From Coleophoma eucalyptorum (taxonomy: Eukaryota; Ascomycota; Leotiomycetes; Helotiales; Dermateaceae), in contig JALRME010000070.1 in NCBI GenBank assembly GCA_026120035.1, positions 21,414 through 85,413 on the forward strand: a DNA stretch of 64,000 bases, read 5' to 3'. The position numbers and the translations under genes are program-made. A model generated the notes under the pieces. That model had not been told where the DNA came from, did not search any database, and saw only the letters and a program-made list of their open reading frames with translations. Positions 23,886 through 33,299 of the stretch are shown here, one piece after another (the stretch's first letter is position 1; each line of letters opens with the position of its first letter).

Positions 23886-24256
23886 TGTCGCTTTTCTTGA
23901 GGGGAATTGTTCTCTTTCAAAGAATGTAAAAATAAAACTAGAATGGTTCCTTACTTAAAAATTAAAACATATAAACATGATTCAAGTCGTTGAAGACGCT
24001 GAATTAGGACTTATAAGCCTTATAAATTCTTCCATCACTACCATATCGCGGGGTATTTGTTTACGGATAAGAGTCCGTGGCTCAGGAGCCGACCGGAAAA
24101 GGAGCCATTAACGGTGCCCCACCCCACCGCGATGTCTCGCCCCATCACAACTACGAAAGATTCTTATTACTTTAAGCAAGACCCTTGACCTCTCTCTAGA
24201 GGCAGTTGACTTTCCATAAAATCAACCAGACATCAATTGGACGAATATAATTCATA
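23886..24256. promoter_or_regulatory. bidirectional promoter, aldolase / aldo-keto reductase
   Basis: A 371-base region shared by two divergent genes of the same proposed pathway. It carries CGGATAAGAGTCCG (CGG-N8-CCG) at 24064-24077 and CCGGAAAA (TTTTCCGG on the minus strand) at 24093-24100, both repeated at other promoters of the cluster. Confidence 0.55.
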
Positions 24257-25503
24257 ATGGCAATGAACCGCTCTTTCAAACTAAACTCAGGATACAGCAT
24301 CCCAGCTGTAGGACTCGGGACGTGGCAGTCGCAACCAAACGAGGTTAAAGAAGCTGTTTCTGCTGCACTCAAGATTGGATATCGCCATATAGATGCTGCA
24401 GCCGTGTATGGGAATGAGTCTGAGGTCGGAGAAGGACTCAAGGCCTCTGGAGTGGGCCGTAAGGACATTTTTGTAAGATGATTATCCTTTCTCTAGTGCT
24501 ACTTGTAAAAATAAAGATCGGACTGACGGAACTAGATTACGGGAAAACTTTGGAATACAGACCATAAGCCAGAAGATGTCGAAGCCGCGCTGGATATTAC
24601 TCTGCGAGATCTTCAAACCGACTACCTTGATCTATACCTTGTGAATTGTTCTTGTCATCCAATTCAGAAATTATTAATAAAAGTCTTTATAGATCCATTG
24701 GCCTGTTGCATTTCCAAAATCTGCTGAAAGATTCCCAGTCGATCCAGTCACCGAGCAGATTGCAGTCATTGACGTACCCATTGCCGATACCTGGAGAGCT
24801 ATGGAAGCATTGGTGAAGAAAGGGAAGGTCCGAAGTATCGGCGTAAGCAACTTTACACGGGCAAAGATTGAGTCACTCTTACAAACGTGGGTTTTGATCC
24901 GTTTTATTATGAATCGGGGCCACTTCTGAGTCTTTTGTGCAGGGCCATCATTCCTCCCGCCGTTAATCAAATCGAAGCACATGCATATTTGCAGCAGCCA
25001 CAGTTATTAGAGTGGTCAAAAAAGCAGGTGAGTCTTCTGATGATCTGTGAAAATAGAATCAATTGACACCTCAAGTAGAATATCCTTGTGGCAGCGTATA
25101 GCCCCCTAGGGAACAATATTTATAATCTCCCCAGAGCAGTAGATGACCCCACAGTGATTACACTTGCTAGAGACTTGAACAAGCAAGCAGCCCAACTTCT
25201 GATTAGCTGGGCTGTGCAGCGAGGCACTGTTGTTCTTCCCAAGAGCGTCACAGCCTCACGTATCAAAGATAACTTTCAGGGTCTGTCTGCTTAGTTTCCT
25301 ATACACGTACCCTTCTAATAGCACTTTCAGATTTCGAGCTCCCTCAAGAGACATTTGATAAAATCTCGGCATTGGATCGACATCACAGATACAATTTCCC
25401 AGCCAGATTGGGCGTGGATATCTTTGGGGAGGTAAGCCAAGAAAGCTTGACGAAGAGCGTAGAGGATTGGAAGGAGGCTCAGAGGAGATTGAAGGCAGCT
25501 TAA
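24257..25503 (+). CDS. aldo-keto reductase (glyceraldehyde/aldose reductase-like)
   Basis: Six exons: 24257-24472, 24536-24640, 24693-24886, 24943-25027, 25079-25280 and 25331-25503, giving 324 residues. The catalytic tetrad is complete: Asp and Tyr in [11 protein letters not shown] (near 47-53), Lys in [10 protein letters not shown] (near 75), His in LIHWPVAFP after the second intron. The cofactor region shows [13 protein letters not shown] near residue 255, the NADPH-binding K-S/R loop. It would reduce an aldehyde to an alcohol with NADPH. In a pathway that yields glyceraldehyde, reduction to glycerol is the natural reading, as for GaaD-type reductases in galacturonate catabolism. Every intron keeps the frame, so the gene looks functional. 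Confidence 0.9.
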
Positions 25504-25979
25504 GAGGATGAAATATGGCTCCTGTACCTTCGCAGTGCCTATATCAAGATAGCATTCAAGAAAGAACTCAAATCTGACAGTCTGGTTATTCATGCATAAG
25601 TGTCACTTTCCACGTGTGTATTTGCACGTACGTAGGTTACGTTTACAAATAGTAATGTTTATGTTGACCAATACTTAATTGTTTCTGAATTCAGATTTTG
25701 ATGGTTCTAGCCTGATATTCTGAAATGGTTCTAGCTTGATATTCCTGAGTGGGTACTGTCTGATCACAATTGTTGGGGCGTAATTACTGGATGGTCAAAG
25801 CCGGGGACGGAAAACCCCCGGAACTATGTTTCCATGAGGTTTTCCGGACGTCTACCCAGATTCACGGCACATCTCTTCTCCGAACTCGATGGGATACATA
25901 ATATGATCCAGGAATCTCAAAGTTGCTTTTCAGTACAGTTACTACTAATTACCATCTTCCAATCACACCACACTTCGAC
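25504..25979. promoter_or_regulatory. dehydratase promoter with CCGG-rich boxes
   Basis: The promoter carries CGGAAAACCCCCGGAA at 25808-25823 and TTTTCCGG at 25840-25847, the latter 133 bases before the ATG. The octamer recurs in the aldolase/reductase promoter and three times upstream of the kinase gene. Confidence 0.5.
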
Positions 25980-27291
25980 ATGCCAAAAATAGCACAAATT
26001 GAGTACTTTCGTGTGCCACCTCGGTGGTTGTTTGTAAAGATTACCGATAGTGCCGGCAATGTGGGATGGGGTGAAGCATCCCTAGAAGGCCACACGCAGG
26101 CTGTAGAGGGATGTTTGGATGCGTATATCGAAAGATATACGGGTATGGATGCCGAGTGAGTAGTAGGTCAACTTACTACATCTGTACAAATGCTGAAATA
26201 ATTTGGTCAGTGATATTGAGCACATATGGCAAACAAGTTGGCGGTTGGGCTTTTATAGAGGTGGACCCGTTTTCATGAGTGCCATTTCGGGGATTGATAT
26301 AGCTCTATGGGATTTGAAAGGTGCGGTCTCAACACCCATGGAAGTTATTTCTCGTGTTATTAACCCGTACTAGCTAGAAGACTTGGAGTTCCAATATATG
26401 AGCTGCTCGGCGGAAAAGTTCGTAACAAAATAAAAGTATATGCATGGATTGGAGGCGATCGTCCATCGGATGTTGCAGCTCAAGCGTAAGACGGGTCTTT
26501 TCAGTTTAGTACTAGTTTCGGGATATTTACTGACAATAAGCAGTGAGGCAAGAAAGGCTCAAGGTTTTACAGCCATCAAGATGAATGCTACGGAGGATTT
26601 AGGCTGGCTCGATTCACCGTCTGCCCTGGATGAGTGTGTGGAGAGGCTCAAGGCTGTGAAAAGTCTAAACTTAGATGCTGGAATCGATTTCCATGGACGT
26701 GTTCACAAACCATTGGCAAAGCAATTAGCAAAGGCCCTCGAGCCTCACCATCCGCTTTTTATTGAGGAGCCGTTACTGTCAGAGCATCCGGATGCTATCA
26801 AGGCATTATCTCAGCTAGTATCTACACCGATCGCTCTTGGTGAGCGTCTCCACAGTCGGTGGGATGTTCGACCATTTCTAGAATCAGGAGCAGTAGACAT
26901 TCTACAACCTGATATTAGCCATTGTGGAGGCATTTCAGAGATGCGTCGCATCGCGGCTATGGCCGAAACCTACGATGTCGCTCTCGCACCCCATTGCCCT
27001 CTTGGACCAATAGCGCTTGCAGCCAACGTGCAAATTGCTGCAGCAACGCCAAACTTTACGATTCAGGAGATGAGTCTAGGAATCCATTACAATGCAGGGA
27101 GTCAAGATCTGACTAGTTACACACATAATCCAGAGGTATGGAAGGTTACAGCTGGATACATAAACCTGATGCAAGGACCAGGGCTTGGGATTGAAATCGA
27201 TGAGGAACAGGTAAGGAGACTTTCTCAAGGAGCTCCAGCTTGGGTCAGCCCCGGTTTTATCGGGCCCGGAGGTGAAGTTAGAGAATGGTAA
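25980..27291 (+). CDS. D-galactonate dehydratase-like enzyme (mandelate racemase/enolase superfamily)
   Basis: Exons 25980-26155, 26211-26320, 26374-26485 and 26544-27291 give 381 residues, one fewer than the 382 I recall for bacterial DgoD. Motifs in order: [67 protein letters not shown] (the KxN region); [11 protein letters not shown] (metal Asp plus the His of DgoD-type enzymes); LFIEEPLL (metal Glu); [11 protein letters not shown] (metal Glu); QPDISHCGG (Asp) and [14 protein letters not shown] (general-base His). It should dehydrate a hexonate to a 2-keto-3-deoxy acid using Mg2+. The DFHGR and APHCPLGP features favour D-galactonate, but other hexonates are possible. Confidence 0.9.
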
Positions 27292-27703
27292 CAGGGATGG
27301 CAAAGTAGACGTTTTCTCTGGCTTAGCTAGATAAATCAAGTCCCTTGCTCACTACTATTTGCTGAACTCCACCTTAAAAGTAGGTGAAGTTAAAGAGTGA
27401 CAAGAATATAGTAAAGTGAGCGTTGCACGGCTATTGTCTTCTCCCACCCGACTAGATAGTTAAGTTTACTTTAGTCTATCTCTATTACAACAATGCTAAA
27501 CCCTATCTTAATACCAACGCGGGACCGGGATACATTACTTGTCCCAATGCAGTTTTAGCTTATCCGCACTTCTACTCGGCCTCGCCGGAAATCGCGCATG
27601 GTTGCAGCACCAAAGTCTTCAATCGCCCCCGTATTGAACGGCGCAATATCCCTTCACTGTTATCTGTATGGCCTCGAGCAGGCGATAAGTCGACTTCTTC
27701 ATC
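27292..27703. promoter_or_regulatory. promoter of the cluster regulator
   Basis: This 412-base region contains CCGGAAAT at 27585-27592 (one mismatch to the cluster octamer in reverse) and a CTTATCCG half-site at 27559-27566. Autoregulation is possible but not shown. No gene is seen. Confidence 0.35.
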
Positions 27704-30420
27704 ATGACTGACGGCCGCAATGCGGCGCGGTCCCCTTCACCAAATTCCGGGTCGCGTGAACAGTCGGCAAAGCGCAGGAAAAAGGACGACGCGGATCGCA
27801 CTCGTGTTAGCCGAGCCTGTGACCGCTGTAAGAGGTAGGAGGCAAGAATGCAGAGGGATGATATCCGGCGGCTGCTTGAGACCGTATATCTTAGTTTATC
27901 CGTGCTAATGATGAGGCAGGAAGAAGATACGATGTAGCGGGATACAGCCCTGTAGCCTGTGCCTTCATGCGAACGAGAGCTGTGAATTCACTGCGGCATA
28001 CACCCGTGGTAGAGTTCCGCCAGTATTATCCCTCGAGCATAGCCGCTCTGCATCTGGGGAGATACATGCTCCCCCTGGGCCCCCCGAGTTGGTTAATGAC
28101 TCTTTTGGCATAGATTCCCCAGTTCAGAGTGTTCCCCCGACTCTACCACCGCAGGTATTTGGTTCCCCACGCCACCTAGAAGCAGAAATAAGACATTTTC
28201 AGCACTCCAATCCCGCTCCGCTAGACTCAAGGGTACAGTCATCGCGAAATTCACCAGAGCCGCCACAGACTGATCTGCAAGGGCATTATGTTGGCCCAGC
28301 CTCTGGGGTTTCATTTCTAATACGGGTCCAAAAGAAATTGCATGAAAAAGTCTCCTTCGCACAGAACTCATCGATATTCACCTTTGGTGATGCTCCATTG
28401 CCCGAATTTGATCTGTCGTTCTTTGTCCTTCCACCCAAAGCTGATGCAGAAAAGCTGGTGGCGAGGTATTTTGAGTTCGCCGTTGCAACACACCGCTTTC
28501 TTCATCGACCAACGGTAGAAGCATGGCTAGAAGAATTCTACGATGGTCAGGGGACTATGCGGCAAAAGGATGGAGCCAGGGAAAAGATCGCGCTTCTATT
28601 TATGGTTTTTGCTCATGCAATTGAGTATATGCCTGCCTCTGTAAAACCAAGTGGGGTTGACACAAGGTATGAGTCTGCTGCCAGATAAAAATGTTCTAGT
28701 TGAGAGACTAATTTTCCATAGCGTGCGATACTTTCAGGCAGCCGATCACCAACTATCTTCAGAGACTGGCGAGATACGTCTCACGAGCATACAGGCTCGA
28801 CTATGCCAATGCTTTTACCTACTTTCTCGGTCTCGGGTTAATCACTGTTGGAGCCTTTTTGGAACCACAGCACATTTGATCCTTGCGATTGGCATACACA
28901 GAAAGAAACGGCTGGAAACTTACAATGGGGCCGATATGATCGAAGTCGAATGTCGAAAACGAGTATTCTGGTGTGCATACAGTCTAGACAACTACCTCAG
29001 TGCAGCTCTTGGTAGACCAAAGTCATTTCACGACGATGACATTGATCAAGTGAGTTTATCTAGGAGCATCCTGTAACAATACTGACCCAGTCGGTTAGGA
29101 GCTCCCAGCATGTGTAGATGATTCGGATATTACCGCTCATCGTGTTAATCACGTTCATACTAGAGCTCAGACCATAATGACGGGATCTATAGCTCATAAC
29201 ACGTAATATTACCTGACTTTTTGATGTGCTAGTTAACCAACGAACTTACAGACTAGGAAAGATACTTAGTAGTATCCTTCGCGATCTTTACGCAATTCGT
29301 CCCCCTCCATTATCATCACGCATTCAACTTAGTGCTAAATATTCCAAAGCACTTCTAGATTGGCGACAAAGTTTCTCCCGTTTCTTAGGTGAGGAGAGTA
29401 TCGATACATCGTTACTTATTCCATTATTCCAACGGCAGCGCAATGTCCTCAATCTAGCCTATTACCATGCTCTTATTCTAGTCCACCGCCCCTTTTTGTT
29501 AAGAAATTTTGCAAGTCTCAACAGCCAGACAGGATGCTCAGGGCAAGCTTCAAACGCTTTGAATGTAGAAAAGAATGTGGCAGATTGTCTTGATGCAGCG
29601 GTAAATATTGCTCGTATTGTAAATGAGTTGACTGAAGGGCGACAGATATTTCGGGCATTCTGGGTTAGTCCTCTTCCAACTCCGAACAGACACATCGCGT
29701 AGCTAACTGTTCAAGTTTACACACTACTTTGCATTTTGTGCTATTGTTGTCCTCTATATATACACGATACAACAAAGAGATTCTCCTGAGGAGGAGTACC
29801 GCTTTTTTTTCGATACAGCTGCAAGATGTCAGAAACAGATATCTTTGATAGCAGAACGTGATTCTCTCGCTCAAAGATACAGCGTTGTACTGGAAGAATT
29901 ACGACTTGAAGCAATAAAGCAGACCCAACAAACGCAAATTCCACGCAATAGAAATGAAGCAGATTCTACGTCACGCTCAGCCTTAACAGATCCTACCACG
30001 GTCAGCAAATCAACAAAGGACCAGCGAGACTCGCAGAACAGAAATAACTTCAATTTCATGTTGAACTCGAGAATTCCGCCTCCACAAACAACATTGCAGC
30101 AAAGCCATCCTGACGGGCTTGCTGACCCCCAAAAGGATGCTTCACAGCCAGTTTTGGACATATTTGCCAATCCAGACACATCCTTGTTCAGTCCTCGAAA
30201 CAATGTGACGACTCCGTCGAGCTTGATGGCAGAATTGACAAGCTGGGGAGAATTTGATTCACTGGTTAGTCTGCTTATCTCTGTCTATTCTTTTTGGAGA
30301 CTAAAATGTCTACAGGTTACTGCCGGAACTGGTGGACTAGATTTTCTGTTTCTTGGTGATCAGAATGAATCATGGGATAGTAACGTAGTCAATGATGGTG
30401 GAAGAGCAATTTTGCATTGA
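27704..30420 (+). CDS. Zn2Cys6 transcription factor, probable cluster activator
   Basis: Seven exons: 27704-27834, 27920-28666, 28722-29049, 29099-29202, 29252-29663, 29716-30264 and 30316-30420, giving 791 residues. The zinc cluster spans intron 1: RACDRCKR, then KKIRCSGIQPCSLCLHANES and the last cysteine. The middle-homology domain is clear (ARYFEFAVATHRFLHRPTVE near 220; ECRKRVFWCAYSLDNYLSAA). A Gln/Asn/Ser-rich tail follows. Upstream of the cluster lie matching CGG-N8-CCG sites, the kind bound by such proteins as dimers. It sits between the dehydratase and kinase genes, so a role as pathway-specific activator is likely though inferred. The exon 5 acceptor was chosen because an earlier AG would give a stop. 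Confidence 0.87.
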
Positions 30421-30526
30421 GAAAGTTTTCTGTATTGAGAGTGCATATTAAACAGAATCTGATATGCTGATTCTTTTCCTCAAAACAAGCCTTTTCATGA
30501 TCCGCCATCTATTAACTGGTTGCCTA

Positions 30527-32454
30527 TTACGATGACTCTGCAAGCCCTTCTAATATACACAAAATTGCGACCGCACCCGGATCTGGAACAACAGCCCAGG
30601 CACTCTTCTCCACATAAACTGCTCTGCCAAATGCTGCCGTCATGCCTTTAGTTGCTTCAACGCCTGCCTTTGCCTTTGCAACAGCTACTTCCACTGCATC
30701 ATCGTTCGCAATGCTCTCGATAAATGGCTCAAGTGCATCCATGAGTGTTCGGTCTCCTTGTCTAGCTGGCGTCGCCAATTGTAATTGCGTCAGAGCTGAC
30801 TTTGCTGCCAGACCCCAAGTTTGAGTGATCAACGTCTCATCTGATGTTGGCATAGATCGCAATGCTCCAGCTAGGGCAGCTAAGAAAATGCCAAGAATAG
30901 CTCCCGATGTACCGTCCATACTTTCCTCTATGACGTTTGCAATTTTCAGCACGGTTGAGCTTGCATTTGAACTAGGCTCTGTCGAGTTGATAAATAACAA
31001 AAGGGCTTGTGCCCCTCGAGCAAATGTGATACCACAGTCTCCATCACCAACGATGGTGTCAAACTTTGTTATTTCAGGTTCGGTAGCGATAAGTTTCTGA
31101 CAAGCTGCGTCGATTTTGCTTTTAGTAGCCGTAATGTCAACTGTAAAAGGAGTTAATATCTCATTAGGATGACGGCTGTCGATACTGCGCTATCGATACT
31201 GCAAACTTACGTTTTGGGCCACCTACTGTGCTAAATGTGTCCTTCTCTATGTTACTGACAAACTCAATATGACGAGACCTTGTCCCTGTCCATTCAGTAG
31301 CAGTAAATGACGGCGCAGGCCACCCGGTAGCTTTCGTGGGCGCATCTATATACTTGATCATCTCTGTGGTCGCTTTAAGGAGCGTAATGCTGAATCCTGG
31401 CCCATCAAGACTAGTCATATAAGATCCTGACAAAACTCTTGAAAAATGGATGCCCCGAAGTTCTACATTGTCGGTCAGCATTGCGAAAGTTACAAAATGT
31501 TAAAGATACTGACTCAGAGCAGCTGCAACACATTTCGTGATCCCTCCCAATTCTAGTATAGAGACACTCCCCAGATTGTTCACAAGAAGAACAATTGCCT
31601 CAGCATCCTCCATGTCTACAAAAGCTCTATCGGTGTCTTGCATATTGAGAAGCTGGTCAAGCATCATGTTTACTAAAGAAGGTAAACCTGGAGTAGGAGT
31701 AAGTATGCGACATCCTGACTCATTGTGGATTCCCATCCCCAACTCGAGCTGTTCAGGACTTGCGGTTGACTCTCCACTTGGCTTTTCCCGGCCTGGTATA
31801 TGTACGTGGCCGAGAGAGGCTCCCACAGTCACTAGGCTAGAGGCCACAAGTTTTCCCATACGCAAGAGCTCTTGAAAGGAGACGTTGGGTTCAAGACTCA
31901 TGGCGCCCAATATCTTGTGAACAAGGACTGTTCCTGCCAATCCCCTCCTTCCAACCTTCCCGCTTCTCTCTCGGCCAACGGACACATCATCACCGACGAC
32001 TATTATCTCGACCTGTAACCCATATTTCGCACGAGCTTTTTCGGCTGCAAGATGGAAATGAAAAACGTCTCCGGTGTAGTTCTTGATGATTAATATTGTC
32101 CCAGCCTCCCCCCCAGCTTGAGAGATTGTATTTACAATCTGAGAAACGTTCGGAGAGGCAAAGATAGAGCCCGACACAGCAGCTGTGAGGAGAGCTTCAC
32201 CGACATAACCAGCATGAGCTGGCTCATGTCCCGCTCCTCCTCCGGCTATGAGGGCAACTTTCGAAGAAGGATCATGATTAGCAAAGAACACCGCTGTGTA
32301 TCGAAATTAGCTTAGTAGCTCACTTCAAGTAGCATCATTGCAGCCCACCTTTATTGGATTTATCAAACTTCAGCGTAGGATTAGTAAGAGTCAAACTATC
32401 CAATGAGTCTAGGACCAGTGATTCTGCATTATTGATAAAGTGTTTCGTAGACAT
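30527..32454 (-). CDS. dihydroxyacetone/glyceraldehyde kinase (DhaK-DhaL fusion)
   Basis: Exons 32454-32349, 32293-31514, 31462-31211 and 31140-30527 give 583 residues, the usual size of single-chain ATP-dependent DAKs. The N-terminal DhaK part has GGGAGHEPAHAGYVGEALL, IIKNYTGDVFHFHLAAEKAR, and GMGIHNESGC with the His expected to hold the substrate as a hemiaminal; many relatives read GIHGEPG here. The C-terminal DhaL part has GDGDCGITFARGA and MDGTSGAILGIFLAALA for ADP/Mg binding. It phosphorylates dihydroxyacetone and D-glyceraldehyde. Here it would send the aldolase product into glycolysis as glyceraldehyde 3-phosphate. It converges on the regulator gene, 106 bases between stops. Confidence 0.92.
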
Positions 32455-33299
32455 TGTGAAGGGTAGAAGTCAGAGCACTGCGTATTCTTTATTTACCTGG
32501 GAGTAGAAAAAACTCTTCAACCATGTAGTGATACAAATTAAATCTGCTCGCTCGAGTGTTCCATAACCTCCATTTTGAACAATATAGCCATGAGCATACT
32601 CGATGCCACTCCTCCGCCCCGGATGAACCCTTTGGTCAGTATTACTCGTTCAATTACGTTGAAGTTTCCTATTTTCGTTCACAACTTCTGCAAGAGTGGC
32701 ATAACAAGTTGCAGATAGCCGATCATGTCTTGGTGTTTTCCGGTGAGTCCAGGGGTTTTCCGGTAGTCTGTGCAGTTTTCCGGATGCGGGGTTGTACCCA
32801 CAATAACACCTGCGCGGTTATCCGATCCTCAAGAGCCGTGGATTTCTCTTTTTGGAAATCTACGGACCGGTCGTCTCTGATGCGCATAAGAATTCACGAT
32901 GGAGCTTGTTCTTATCAGGCTGAATATGGCACCTCCCTGGTCCCTGAATGTAAGGCTCGTCAGGCACTTTTCAAGCCACACTGCATCGTAATATGAGGCA
33001 ATATATTTTCTTATAACCATGTCTCACGATTCAAATAATTCTTTCTACAAGTTCAAATCGTTAGTTATAAATTATATCTATTAATACAATCTCCTCAAAT
33101 TTATCACTACTACGGGTCCTCCAGCAGCAGAGCCAAACTCGACAATGTAGCCACTGCAGTGAACAAGATCCCGGCTTCAATAATATTCAATAACTGATCT
33201 AATTATCAGTCGAAGTCAGACAATTCCAGATTTACCGTTTGTTACATATCCGATCAGAGCGAGAGGCAAGAGCGATTTTAACCACTGCGCTGCCAACAC
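32455..33299. promoter_or_regulatory. kinase promoter with three phased TTTTCCGG boxes
   Basis: Upstream of the kinase ATG the octamer TTTTCCGG occurs at 32736-32743, 32756-32763 and 32776-32783, spaced exactly 20 bases start to start, so all lie on one face of the helix. Open frames in 32556-32996 have no recognisable domain. The rest of the stretch leads into the decayed reductase. Confidence 0.5.

Noticed and set aside
18888..27291. Reading the cluster as the standard galacturonate pathway (GaaA-D)
   Set aside because: The galacturonate reductase is absent, the dehydratase is DgoD-like and about 381 residues, shorter than the roughly 450 I recall for fungal L-galactonate dehydratases, and a DAK gene is included.
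32556..32996. Open frame of 146 codons upstream of the kinase gene
   Set aside because: No domain resemblance; it covers the phased TTTTCCGG boxes and is better explained as promoter DNA.
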